A stretch of DNA of 64,000 nt, from positions 332,757 to 396,756 of the forward strand of contig NZ_LMSG01000019.1 of assembly GCF_001428335.1 (NCBI RefSeq), in the 5' to 3' direction. Each line of letters begins with the position of its first letter. Position 1 is the stretch's first letter. Made by a program: the position numbers and the translations under genes. Below, one piece after another: positions 8,727 through 17,760 of this stretch. Origin of the DNA: Arthrobacter sp. Soil762 (GTDB lineage Bacteria > Actinomycetota > Actinomycetes > Actinomycetales > Micrococcaceae). The notes beneath the pieces were generated by a model. That model saw nothing but the letters and a program-made list of their open reading frames with translations. It ran no database searches and had not been told where the DNA came from.

Positions 8727-8913
8727 GGCTGCCGAACCTGTACAAAGGACTGGCCCCGGGGGAACTGGAGCAGGGTCTCGCCGGGCTGAAGGGTGAAGAA
8801 GTCGGTCCTTGGATGGCCCTTACGGAAATCAGTGCGAGCCCACGACCTCTCCCCGGCAGCCTCGTAGCGTTTGCCCCCAGGCCGCACAATGGCCGTTAGG
8901 TTTCGACGGGGTT

Positions 8914-8937
8914 GGCTTCGACGAGCTCAACCGCCGG
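8914..8937. repeat. Dispersed ~24-bp repeat, copy 2
   Basis: GGCTTCGACGAGCTCAACCGCCGG. The complement of its TCA (8927-8929) is the stop codon of the DeoR regulator, giving the C terminus Pro-Gly-Gly-stop. A partial second copy precedes it at 8899. Confidence 0.7.
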
Positions 8938-9706
8938 GCAGTACCTCAGCCACCTCTACCGTGACCCTCGCGTCACGGAACTTCTGCACCTGGCCCGGGT
9001 CGGCGCCGTCGTCCGTGACCAGCGTCCAAGGGAGCGCGAGCCGCGCCCACGCATGGAAGGGCCGCAGGCCGAGCTTGGAGGAGTCGGCCAGGACGTAGAC
9101 GCTGTTGCCGCGCCGGGCCATGAGCTCCTTGAGCCGGGTTTGGGCGTGGTCTGCCTCGCAGATGCCGTCCTCGGCGGTGACGGCGTCGGCGCCGAGGAAC
9201 ACACGGTCAAAGCTCATCCGCTCCAGGGCTGCCTCGGCCAGGGGACCCACGAAGCTCTGGCTCAGGCTCCGCAGCCGGCCGCCCAGGCAGTCCACTTCGA
9301 TTCCGTCGGACTCGGCCAGTTCCTGCATGGTGTTGATGCCCGGCGTCGTCACGGACAACCGACCAAACCCCCGCAGTTCGTGGGCCAGGGCACCCACGGT
9401 GGAGCCGGCGTCGAGCAGGATGTTCTCCCCGGGCCGGATCACGGATGCCGCCCAGCGGGCAATGGCGTGCTTCTGCTCAAACGCCTCGCCGGTGCGCTGC
9501 CGGAGCGATGCTTCCGGGTGGGCGCCCAGGGCCATGGCGCCGCCGTACGTGCGGGCCAGCCGGCCCTGCCCGTTCAGGAGCGCCAGGTCGCGGCGGATGG
9601 TGGAGGCCGTGACGTCGAACCGGGCGGACAGTTCCTCCACGGAGGCCAGGCCGGTAGTGAGCGCCAGATGGTAAATTTCTTCGCGCCTGGCATTTGCCGA
9701 CAGCAT
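8927..9706 (-). CDS. DeoR-family transcriptional regulator
   Basis: ATG 9706 follows AAGGAGA; sequence further upstream is not protein-like. The 259-residue protein has an N-terminal DeoR winged helix (EELSARFDVTASTIRRDLALL, about 20-40) and a DeoR C-terminal sensor domain (LDAGSTVGALAHEL; FLGADAVTAEDGI; ADSSKLG), which binds phosphorylated sugars in this family. Its place after the kinase/PdxA gene and opposite the importer operon suggests it represses the sugar-acid locus, with the palindrome at 12346-12362 as candidate operator. Its stop codon lies in a dispersed repeat. Confidence 0.88.
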   Translation of the reverse strand: MLSANARREEIYHLALTTGLASVEELSARFDVTASTIRRDLALLNGQGRLARTYGGAMALGAHPEASLRQRTGEAFEQKHAIARWAASVIRPGENILLDAGSTVGALAHELRGFGRLSVTTPGINTMQELAESDGIEVDCLGGRLRSLSQSFVGPLAEAALERMSFDRVFLGADAVTAEDGICEADHAQTRLKELMARRGNSVYVLADSSKLGLRPFHAWARLALPWTLVTDDGADPGQVQKFRDARVTVEVAEVLPGG

Positions 9707-9785
9707 TCCCGGTCTCCTTCCCGTGGGCGTGGTTCCCATGCTAGTTCCGGCCCAGGCTAAGTGCCCGCAGCATTGCCGTATGCGC

Positions 9786-12266
9786 CTAAACGGCCACGGC
9801 GGGGCGGGTGGCCATCTCCGCCGCCTGGTGCAGTGCCTCCACCATGCTGCGTGAATCCGCGATCGCCTTGCCGGCGATGTCAAAGGCGGTGCCGTGGTCC
9901 ACGGAGGTGCGGATCACGGGCAGGCCCACGGTGATGTTCACGCCGGCCTCGATGCCCAGCACCTTCACCGGGCCGTGCCCCTGGTCGTGGTACATGGCCA
10001 CCACCAGGTCGTAATCGCCCCGGCCGGCCAGGAAAAACAAGGTGTCCGCGGGCAGCGGGCCGGTGACGTCGATGCCTGATTCGCGGGCCGCCTTCACGCC
10101 CGGCTCGATCTTCTCCGCTTCCTCGCCCTGGCCGAACAGCCCGCCCTCACCGGCGTGCGGGTTGATGGCGCAGACGCCGATCTTCGGGTTGGCGATGCCG
10201 GCCCGGATCAGGGCATCGTGGCCGCGGCGGATGGTGCGTTCCACCAGGTCCGGGTTGATCTTGCGGACGGCGTCCATCAGGCCGATGTGCGTGGTCACGT
10301 GGATGACCTTGATCTTGGGCGTGGAGAGCATCATGGACACTTCCTCCGTCCCGGTCAGCTGCGCCAGCAGTTCGGTGTGCCCGGGGAAGACGTGCCCGGC
10401 GGCGTGCAGGGCCTCCTTGTTCAGCGGCGCGGTGCAGATGGCCTGCACCTTCCCGGCCATGGCCAGCTCGCTCGCCACCCGGATGTATTCATAGGCCGCG
10501 TGCCCGGCCACGGGGGACAGCTCACCCCACGCGAGGTCTGCCGGCAGCAACGCCAGGTCGATCACGTTCACCCGGCCCGGCGTGAACACGGCGTCCTCCA
10601 CGGAGGCGACGGTCTGGATGTCCGCCTCGATGCCCAGGATGTCCGCGGCCTGGCGGAGGCGCAACGCGTCACCGATCACAACGGGACGGCACTCGGCATT
10701 GATCTGCGCGTCCAGGACGGCGGCCACCACCACCTCGGGTCCAACACCGGCGCCGTCGCCCATGGTCACGGCGACATAGGGGAGTTCAGCGGGATCAACA
10801 GAGTTCATGGCGGGTCCTTTTTCGGGCGGGGACGGCTGGGGCGCCATCGGCAGAGGGGAGTGCGTTGTGGAGGGATTCCCTGTTAGGGACGGTGAAGAAG
10901 TTGAGTAGCCGGCCAATACGGCCAGGATGGTGCGGAGGCTGTTCGTTTCGCCGAAACTGCCCGGGCGGGTGACCACAGGGTTTCCGTCGGGAGCCAGCGA
11001 CAGGACGGCGCCATGCTCAATCTCGCCCTGAACGCTCAGCCGCTGCACACCCAGGGCATCCAGCACAGAGCGGGCCGTTTCCCCGCCGGTGAGCATCAGC
11101 GGCCGGTCCTTGGCAAGCGGCGCCACTGTCCGGGCCAGGGCGCCGGCAATCCTGGACGACACCGCCGGATCCACAGCGGACGCATCCACGGTCACCGCCG
11201 CCGGGCCTGCGGTTAGGGCTTCCAGCGAAGTCAGATCAGCGGTTCCCGCCAGGAGGTCCGCGGGGCTCAGCGTGATGACCGCGACACCGTCCGCGGCAAG
11301 GGCCTGCAGCTGTTCCCTGGCCGGGCCGGACGCGGAGCCCACCACCAGCAGGGGGAATCTCTTGGTTGCACTCTCGCCGATTAGTGAATGTGCGACGGCG
11401 GCGCTGCGGTTGCGTGCCCTGCCGGCGGTCCGCGCCAACGTGGCTCCCAGGGCGGCTCCGAGAGCTGCACCCAGTGCGGAACCGAGCGCGGAGGCACCCG
11501 CGAACCGGACGCCGGGAATGCTGAGGGCGGCGCCGACGATCGCATCCAGGTCGGCCTGTGTCTCGGCGTCGCAGACCACCACGGGGAAAGGCCGGCCGGC
11601 ACTGGCGGCCTTCAGCGCTGCGGCCAAGGTCTCGCCGCCGCCGCCGCGGACAGTGGCCAGCTCCACCAGGGTGGTTGCCAGAGGCTGCAAGGCAGCGCCG
11701 ATGGTTGCTGGCGGAACCGACGTCTCGGCATGCCACAACGTCGTTTCATGCAGGGGCACCCCCTGGTGGTGCACCGTTCCGTTGACCGTGCTGCGGCCCA
11801 GCGGCGGCAGTGCCGGCGCCAGGACGACGGGACCGTCGGCGCTGAGGACCTCCAGTTGCGAGGCCACGGGCCCGCGGAGCAGGGAGTCGATCTTCAGGAA
11901 AACTGTGGGGGAGTGGTCCCCGACGGGAAGCGAGTGCAGGACTTGGCGCAACCGCCCGGCGGCGGCATCCGCGGTGAGCCTCCGGTTGTCCGTGTCCAGC
12001 ACCAAAACCCCGACGTCCTGCGTGGCGCTTGCGTCCTGCCCGTGGTTCCCGTCCTGCAGGAGGTTCCGCAGGGCGGTGGCAAGCTCCTCCGGAAGGTGCG
12101 GGAGCAGACAGACGAGCGGGGCGCCGTCGTCGGCCCTTGTCTTGCCGGGGACAGTTTGCGCGCTCCGCGCATCATTATTACGGGTCTCGGCGTGTTCCGT
12201 CAGGAAGGCCGCTGCGGTCTCTGCGGCGCCGGAAAGGTCGTCAGCAATGGCAATAATGCGTTTCAT
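9786..12266 (-). CDS. Fused four-carbon acid sugar kinase / PdxA-type dehydrogenase
   Basis: ATG 12266 follows AAAGGAGG. The N-terminal ~440 residues are a DUF1537 kinase (ADDLSGAAETAA near the start, KIDSLLRG, TGGETARS near the nucleotide site). After a Ser/Pro-rich linker of ~35 residues comes a complete PdxA domain: TMGDGAGVGPEV, FPGHTELLA, INPHAGEGG, MYHDQGHGPVKV (the metal His residues). In known pathways DUF1537 kinases phosphorylate D-threonate or erythronate and PdxA2 oxidises and decarboxylates the 4-phosphate to DHAP, so one chain could do both steps. They are normally separate proteins. The PdxA part has its own in-frame ATG (10808) with AAAGGAC upstream, so it may also be made separately. 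The substrate is inferred. Confidence 0.88.
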   Translation of the reverse strand: MKRIIAIADDLSGAAETAAAFLTEHAETRNNDARSAQTVPGKTRADDGAPLVCLLPHLPEELATALRNLLQDGNHGQDASATQDVGVLVLDTDNRRLTADAAAGRLRQVLHSLPVGDHSPTVFLKIDSLLRGPVASQLEVLSADGPVVLAPALPPLGRSTVNGTVHHQGVPLHETTLWHAETSVPPATIGAALQPLATTLVELATVRGGGGETLAAALKAASAGRPFPVVVCDAETQADLDAIVGAALSIPGVRFAGASALGSALGAALGAALGATLARTAGRARNRSAAVAHSLIGESATKRFPLLVVGSASGPAREQLQALAADGVAVITLSPADLLAGTADLTSLEALTAGPAAVTVDASAVDPAVSSRIAGALARTVAPLAKDRPLMLTGGETARSVLDALGVQRLSVQGEIEHGAVLSLAPDGNPVVTRPGSFGETNSLRTILAVLAGYSTSSPSLTGNPSTTHSPLPMAPQPSPPEKGPAMNSVDPAELPYVAVTMGDGAGVGPEVVVAAVLDAQINAECRPVVIGDALRLRQAADILGIEADIQTVASVEDAVFTPGRVNVIDLALLPADLAWGELSPVAGHAAYEYIRVASELAMAGKVQAICTAPLNKEALHAAGHVFPGHTELLAQLTGTEEVSMMLSTPKIKVIHVTTHIGLMDAVRKINPDLVERTIRRGHDALIRAGIANPKIGVCAINPHAGEGGLFGQGEEAEKIEPGVKAARESGIDVTGPLPADTLFFLAGRGDYDLVVAMYHDQGHGPVKVLGIEAGVNITVGLPVIRTSVDHGTAFDIAGKAIADSRSMVEALHQAAEMATRPAVAV

Positions 12267-12345
12267 CGCTGCCTCCTTTGGCTTCCGCGGAACTGGGTAC
12301 GGTGAAGCCGTTTTGGATCGGCCTGCACAAAACACGCTAACCTAC

Positions 12346-12362
12346 TTGCGCACTTTGCGCAA
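12346..12362. promoter_or_regulatory. 17-bp palindrome, candidate DeoR operator
   Basis: TTGCGC-ACTTT-GCGCAA is a perfect inverted repeat in the 195-base divergent promoter region between the kinase/dehydrogenase gene and the ABC importer operon. The location suits control of both by the nearby DeoR protein. The assignment is inferred. Confidence 0.6.
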
Positions 12363-12461
12363 TCATGACATTGTGAGCGGAGTAACAACCCTGGTGCCTC
12401 GTATCAGCACGAAGATGCAGCACCTGGCCGGCACGAGCCGGCCCTTACCTGGAGGTCAAAG

Positions 12462-14087
12462 ATGACTCGATCCGACAGTGTCGCCGGCGGCAGTGCATTC
12501 CTCGGCGAAGTAGCGCAGCATTCACTCTCCCGGCGTTCGCTGCTCCGGTGGGGCGCCCTGGCCGGAGCAGGTGCCGTGCTGGCACCCGCCGTCACCGCCT
12601 GCGTGGGCCCGTCCGCCCCCGGCCCCGGCGTCACCGGCACCAGTACCCTCACTCTGGGGCTGAACCGCTCACTGGTCAGCCTCGACAACAAACTCAACCA
12701 GTTTGACGCCGCCGTCACCGTCCAACGCGCCGTCCGCCAGGCCCTCACCGAGATCGGCGACGACCTCAAGCCCCGCAACGTCCTGGCCGAAAGCTTCGAA
12801 CTGACCAGCCCCACCCAGTGGACCGTCAAGCTGCGCAACGACATCAAGTACTCCGACGGCAGCAGGGTTGCCGTGGAGGACGTTTCCAAGGCGCTGGAGA
12901 TGTACAGCCAGGTCAACGGCTCCTTCCTGGCACCCCAGTTCCCCGAATGGCCCGTCGTGACCAAGAAGGACGAACTGACCTTCACCCTGGACACCAAGGC
13001 CCCGCTGCCCGTGCTGAACACACTGATGTCCAACATTCTCATCACCCCGGCCGCCGCCAACAAGCCCGAGGAACTCCAGGAGGGCGTCGGCACCGGCCCC
13101 TACAAGGTGGCCTCAGCCGACCGCGGAACGGGCACCTACAAGCTGGTGGTCAACGAGAACTATTGGGGCGAGAAGCCCAACATCTCCGAGGTCAACGTCC
13201 GGTTCATGTCCGAGGAATCCAGCCGTGTGGTGGCCCTGCGCTCCGGCGAGGTGGACGTCATCGACTCCATCACCCCGGATTCGGTAGCCCAGCTAAAATC
13301 TGTTGAAGGCATCAAGATCGAATCAGTCACCGGCACCCGTTACAATCAGCTTTTCTACAACTTCCGCAAGCCGGCGGACAGCCCCATGTCAGATCCCAAG
13401 GTCCGCGAGGCGCTCTCCTACGGCTTCGACAGCAAGAGCATCGTTGACGGCATCCTGGGCGGCACGGTCACTTCCGCCAAGGGCGTGGTCCCGCAGACCC
13501 TGGCGGGCGCCGTGGAAACCGGCGAGTACAAGTACGATCCCGCGAAGGCCAAGTCCATGCTCGCGGACCTGGGCGTGTCCAACCTTGCCGTGAAGGTCAT
13601 CTGGGAAACCGGGGAGTTCGCCGGCGACGTGTCCATCATGGAAGCCCTCGTGGAGATGATGAAGGCGATCGGCGTGACCGCCACGCTGCAGCAGTTCGAA
13701 CCCGGTGGGGACATCTCCAGCTGGCGGCAGGGCAAAGCCGGTGACTGGGACATCCTGGGCAACGGCTACGGGAACCAGACGGGCCTCGCTCTGACCAACC
13801 TGCAGGGCATGTACGCCGGCACCGCCGCGAAGGAAGCCACCCGCGACACATACCACGGCTTCGTTTTCCCGGAGATCAGCAGCAGGATCATCACGGCCAC
13901 CTCCGAAACGGATACCGCCAAGAGCACCAAGCTGCTCACCGACGTCCAGAAGGACATCTGGGCCCAGTGGCCCTGCATGTGGGCGTTCATCCCCAACGCG
14001 GTGCTGGCCCGCCGCACCCGCGTGGAGGGCCTGAAACTGCGCCCCATCAACTCCTACCAGCTCTCCACAGTCAAGGTGAACGGCTAG
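12462..14087 (+). CDS. ABC importer solute-binding lipoprotein (peptide/nickel family 5)
   Basis: ATG follows GGAGGTCAAAG. The 541-residue protein has a Tat motif (SRRSLLRWGALAG, about 26-38) and a lipobox ending VTAC, so it is a Tat-exported lipoprotein. The body is a family-5 extracellular binding protein (TQWTVKLRNDIKYSDG; GTGPYKV; VREALSYGFD), as for DppA/OppA. Because the operon also encodes sugar-acid-type enzymes, the ligand may be a sugar acid or oligosaccharide rather than a peptide. First gene of a tightly packed operon. Confidence 0.9.
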   Translation: MTRSDSVAGGSAFLGEVAQHSLSRRSLLRWGALAGAGAVLAPAVTACVGPSAPGPGVTGTSTLTLGLNRSLVSLDNKLNQFDAAVTVQRAVRQALTEIGDDLKPRNVLAESFELTSPTQWTVKLRNDIKYSDGSRVAVEDVSKALEMYSQVNGSFLAPQFPEWPVVTKKDELTFTLDTKAPLPVLNTLMSNILITPAAANKPEELQEGVGTGPYKVASADRGTGTYKLVVNENYWGEKPNISEVNVRFMSEESSRVVALRSGEVDVIDSITPDSVAQLKSVEGIKIESVTGTRYNQLFYNFRKPADSPMSDPKVREALSYGFDSKSIVDGILGGTVTSAKGVVPQTLAGAVETGEYKYDPAKAKSMLADLGVSNLAVKVIWETGEFAGDVSIMEALVEMMKAIGVTATLQQFEPGGDISSWRQGKAGDWDILGNGYGNQTGLALTNLQGMYAGTAAKEATRDTYHGFVFPEISSRIITATSETDTAKSTKLLTDVQKDIWAQWPCMWAFIPNAVLARRTRVEGLKLRPINSYQLSTVKVNG

Positions 14088-14091
14088 TCAC

Positions 14092-15027
14092 ATGCTCACA
14101 TATGTCTCCAAGCGGTTGGGGCAGAGCCTGCTCACGATCTTCCTGACCGTGTCCACAGTCTTTGTCCTGATCCGGATGGCTCCCGGCGACCCGGCCTACG
14201 CCTTGGCCGGGCCGCTGGCCTCCACCGGGGACCTCGAAAAAATCCGGATCTCCATGGGGCTCAACGAACCCCTGCTGACCCAGTACGGCATCTTCCTCAA
14301 GGAACTGGGCGCCGGGAACATCGGCAAGTCTTACTCGTTCCAGGCACCCGCCCTGGAAGTGGTGATGTCCCGGCTGCCCAACACCATCTTCCTGGCGGTA
14401 CTCGCCATCCTGCTCGCCATCGTGGTGGCCATCCCGCTGGGGGTCTGGATGGCCAAGCGTGCCGACACCAAGCGTGAACTCGGCGTCAACGTGCTCACCA
14501 TCGCCGGGCAGTCCATGCCGGACTTCTGGATCGGCATCATGCTGCTGACCCTGTTCGCGGTGGTGTTCCCCATCTTCCCGTCCTCCGGCTTCACCAGCTG
14601 GTCCGGGGTGGTCCTGCCCGTCACCACGGTGGCCATCCTGCAGATCGCGCTGGTTTCCCGGATGGTCCGTCGCGAGGTGGGCACCAACATGGCCGCCCCG
14701 TACCTCACGGTGGCCAGGGCCCGCGGCACCGGCGAGCAGAAGCTCACCTGGGCCTATGCCATGCGCAACTCCTCCATCCCCATCCTCACCACCCTGGGCA
14801 CCCGGTTCGCCGGCATGCTCAACGGCGTGGTTGTGGTTGAAGTGGTGTTCAACTGGCCAGGACTGGGTTCCCTGGTGGTCCGGGCGCTCGAAACCCGCGA
14901 TTACCCGCTGATCCAGGCCACGGTCCTGGTGACGTCCGTGCTCGCCGTCGGCGTCCAGCTGCTGATCGATCTGTGTTACCCGCTGCTTGACCCCCGGGTC
15001 CGGCTCGGAAAGGTGTCCGTCGCATGA
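14092..15027 (+). CDS. ABC transporter permease, DppB type
   Basis: The 311-residue integral membrane protein has about six transmembrane segments and the N-terminal signature of DppB-like permeases (RLGQSLLTIFLTVSTVFVL, then GDPAY). The EAA-type cytoplasmic loop reads YLTVARARGTGEQKLTWAYAMRN. It starts 4 bases after the binding-protein gene and its end overlaps the next permease by 4 bases (ATGA). It would form the importer channel with the DppC-type subunit. Confidence 0.9.
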   Translation: MLTYVSKRLGQSLLTIFLTVSTVFVLIRMAPGDPAYALAGPLASTGDLEKIRISMGLNEPLLTQYGIFLKELGAGNIGKSYSFQAPALEVVMSRLPNTIFLAVLAILLAIVVAIPLGVWMAKRADTKRELGVNVLTIAGQSMPDFWIGIMLLTLFAVVFPIFPSSGFTSWSGVVLPVTTVAILQIALVSRMVRREVGTNMAAPYLTVARARGTGEQKLTWAYAMRNSSIPILTTLGTRFAGMLNGVVVVEVVFNWPGLGSLVVRALETRDYPLIQATVLVTSVLAVGVQLLIDLCYPLLDPRVRLGKVSVA

Positions 15028-15944
15028 GTACCGTCAACGAAATCCCGATGGCCGCCGAGAGCATGAGGCGGACCACCGCGGTGACCAAGCGGCTCCTCCG
15101 CCGCTCCTCGGCTGCCCGGCGGGAACGCTCCGCCAAGGTGAAGATCGTGCTGGGCGCTTTCCTCACGGCCGTGGTGGTCCTGCCGATCATCCTGGCCCAG
15201 GTCCTTCCGCTGCCTGACGTGGACGCCCAAGCCATCACCTCCCGCTTCCTGCCCCCGTTCAGCCCGGACCACCTGTTCGGCACCGACCAGCTGGGCCGGG
15301 ACATCCTCTCCCGGGTGCTGCACGGCGGCCAGGTGTCGCTCACCATCGGTGTGCTCGCCGTCGTAATTTCCGGCCTCGTGGGTGTGGTCCTCGGCGCGCT
15401 CGCAGGATTCTTCGGCGGCTGGGTGGACGCCGTGGTGTCCCGCCTCATCGAGGCGCAGCTCTCGCTGCCCCTGCTCATGATGCTCCTGCTCGTGGTGGCG
15501 CTGTTCGGCCCCTCCATCCCGGTGATCACCTTCGTGATCGCCATCGCCCAGTGGCCGGAACCCGCCCGCCTCACCCGCTCGCTGGTGCTGGTGGAACGCG
15601 AAAAGCCCTACGTCCAGGCGGCCAAGGTCCTGGGCCTTCCCCAGATCACCACACTGGTGAAGCACATCATCCCCAACGTCATCAACCAGGTGATTGTGGT
15701 GGTCCTGCTGCTCCTGGCCACCGCGGTGCTGATGGAAAGCGCGCTGAGCTTCCTCGGCGCCGGCCCGCAGCGGCCCTTCGCCACCTGGGGCCGGATCATC
15801 TCCGACGGCCAGGACTTCATCACCACCTCCTGGTGGATCGTGACGCTCCCGGGTGCCGTGATCGCCATCCTGGTGGTGGGTGTCAACCTGCTGGCCGACG
15901 GCCTGCGGGACCGCGTACGGCGCCGGAAAGGAGCCACTTCATGA
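15024..15944 (+). CDS. ABC transporter permease, DppC type
   Basis: The 306-residue permease has a cytoplasmic N-terminal extension and then the DppC features: FGTDQLGRDILSRVLHGG after the first membrane segment, and the loop PYVQAAKVLGLPQITTLVKHI for ATPase contact. It has about six membrane segments. The end overlaps the next ATG by 4 bases, implying translational coupling in the importer operon. Confidence 0.9.
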   Translation: MSTVNEIPMAAESMRRTTAVTKRLLRRSSAARRERSAKVKIVLGAFLTAVVVLPIILAQVLPLPDVDAQAITSRFLPPFSPDHLFGTDQLGRDILSRVLHGGQVSLTIGVLAVVISGLVGVVLGALAGFFGGWVDAVVSRLIEAQLSLPLLMMLLLVVALFGPSIPVITFVIAIAQWPEPARLTRSLVLVEREKPYVQAAKVLGLPQITTLVKHIIPNVINQVIVVVLLLLATAVLMESALSFLGAGPQRPFATWGRIISDGQDFITTSWWIVTLPGAVIAILVVGVNLLADGLRDRVRRRKGATS

Positions 15945-16864
15945 GCGTGCTGGAGGTCAGGGACCTTTCCATCGAACTGATGACCACCGCCGGCGTGATC
16001 CGCGCCGTGGACGGCATCAGCTTCTCCATCGACGCCGGACAGACCGTCACCATTATCGGTGAGTCCGGTTCCGGCAAAAGTACGACGGCGATGGGCCTCC
16101 TCAGGCTCCTGCCGGACGACCTCGCCGTTATCTCCGGCCACGCCGTGCTGGACGGCGTGGACGTGGTGACTGAGCCTCGCAAGTTCGCGAAGCTTCGGGG
16201 CCGGTCCGTGGCGCTGATCCCGCAGGACGCCATGACTGCGCTGTCCCCGGTGCACACCATCGGCCGGCAGCTGGGCGAGGCGATCCTCCGGAAAAAGTCC
16301 GCCTCCAAAACCGACCTGAACCGGCGTTCCGTGGAGCTCCTGGAACAGGTCCGCATCCCCGAGCCGGCCGTGCAGCTGAAGAAGTACCCGCACCAGCTCT
16401 CCGGCGGCATGCTGCAGCGAGTCCTGATCGCCATGGCGCTCGCCGTCGACCCCGTCCTGCTGGTGGCCGACGAGCCAACCAGCGCGCTGGATGTCACCGT
16501 GCAGGCCGGCATCCTGGACCTGCTCATGGAGCTGCAGGAACGGACCCACGTGGCCATCCTCATGATCACGCACGATCTGGGCGTGGCGCGGCTGGTCTCG
16601 GACCGGATCCACGTGATGAAGGACGGAAAGTTCGTGGAAAGCGGCGAAGTGGAACAGATCGTTGAGCACCCGCAGACGGAGTACACCAAGAAACTCCTCG
16701 CTGCGGTGCCTAAGCTGGGGCACTGGGACGGGGAACCGCACCATGACCCGCTCGAAGCAGGCCCGCCGTCGCCGGACGCAACCGACCAGCAGGCAACCGT
16801 CCGCCAGGCAACGTCCAGCCAGGCAACCACCAGCCCGGTAACACTGAACGGAGCACACCCGTGA
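15941..16864 (+). CDS. ABC transporter ATPase, DppD type
   Basis: ATG 15941 follows GGAAAGGAGCC and overlaps the permease stop. The 307-residue ATPase has Walker A GESGSGKS (about 43-50), the Q-loop LIPQDAMTAL, signature LSGGMLQRV, Walker B LLVADEPTSALD and the H-loop ITHDLG. The C terminus is a Gln/Ala/Thr-rich tail of ~45 residues replacing the usual oligopeptide-binding extension. It is a nucleotide-binding subunit of the importer. Confidence 0.92.
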   Translation: MSVLEVRDLSIELMTTAGVIRAVDGISFSIDAGQTVTIIGESGSGKSTTAMGLLRLLPDDLAVISGHAVLDGVDVVTEPRKFAKLRGRSVALIPQDAMTALSPVHTIGRQLGEAILRKKSASKTDLNRRSVELLEQVRIPEPAVQLKKYPHQLSGGMLQRVLIAMALAVDPVLLVADEPTSALDVTVQAGILDLLMELQERTHVAILMITHDLGVARLVSDRIHVMKDGKFVESGEVEQIVEHPQTEYTKKLLAAVPKLGHWDGEPHHDPLEAGPPSPDATDQQATVRQATSSQATTSPVTLNGAHP

Positions 16865-17760
16865 GTTCACCCTTGAAAACCCCGCCAGCAAAGGCGGCCG
16901 GGCAGGACCTGGTGCTGTCCGTCAAGAACCTCACCGTGGACTACGCCGTCCACCGCACCAGCTTCCGCGCGGTGGACGATGTCAGCTTCGACGTCCCGCG
17001 CGGCAGCACCGTGGCCATCGTGGGGGAGTCGGGCTGCGGCAAGTCCACCATCGCGAAGGCCATTGTGCGGCTGCTGACGCCCGCCTCCGGGGAGATCCTG
17101 CTTAACGGCCAGGACATCGCCAGGATGCCTGCCCGGCAGCTGCGGCCTCTCCGGTCCAAGGTGCAGATGGTGTTCCAGGATCCCTACGGTTCGCTGGATC
17201 CGCACCTGACCGCTGAGGACATTGTGGCCGAACCACTGATCCTGCGCGGCGTCCGGTCCGGCAAGGAACGCCGGGCGGAAGCGGCCAAACTGATTGACCA
17301 GGTGGGTCTGCCCGCCTCTGCCCTGGGGCGACGTCCAGCTGAGTTCTCCGGCGGGCAGCGCCAGCGCATCGGGATCGCCCGGGCGCTGGCCTCCAAGCCG
17401 GAACTGCTGGTCTGTGATGAAGCCACCAGCGCGCTGGACGTCTCGGTCCAGGCACAGGTGCTGGAGCTCCTTGCGGACATCCAGCGGGACCGCGGGCTCA
17501 CCTACCTGATGATCAGCCACAACCTCGGGGTGGTGCGGGAAAGCAGCAGCCACGTGGTGGTCATGTCCAAGGGCAAAATCGTGGAGCAGGGACCCACCGA
17601 ACAGGTCCTCACCAGGCCCCGGGACCCCTACACCCGGGCGCTGCGGGCCGCGGCGCTGGATCCGCTGACCATGACCGGCCGCAAACCACGCGAGTTGGTC
17701 TCAAGACTGAACAAGGTGGCGCCGCAGGGCGAGCCCGTACTGATGGAGGAAGCAAGCTGA
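16861..17760 (+). CDS. ABC transporter ATPase, DppF type
   Basis: GTG start overlapping the preceding TGA. The 299-residue ATPase has Walker A GESGCGKST, FQDPYGSLDPHLT (the Q-loop typical of DppF), signature FSGGQRQRIGIARAL, Walker B LLVCDEATSALD and H-loop ISHNLG. The C-terminal DPYTRALRAAAL segment is typical of oligopeptide-type ATPases. It is the second nucleotide-binding subunit, forming a heterodimer with the preceding gene product. Its stop overlaps the next ATG. Confidence 0.92.
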   Translation: MSSPLKTPPAKAAGQDLVLSVKNLTVDYAVHRTSFRAVDDVSFDVPRGSTVAIVGESGCGKSTIAKAIVRLLTPASGEILLNGQDIARMPARQLRPLRSKVQMVFQDPYGSLDPHLTAEDIVAEPLILRGVRSGKERRAEAAKLIDQVGLPASALGRRPAEFSGGQRQRIGIARALASKPELLVCDEATSALDVSVQAQVLELLADIQRDRGLTYLMISHNLGVVRESSSHVVVMSKGKIVEQGPTEQVLTRPRDPYTRALRAAALDPLTMTGRKPRELVSRLNKVAPQGEPVLMEEAS

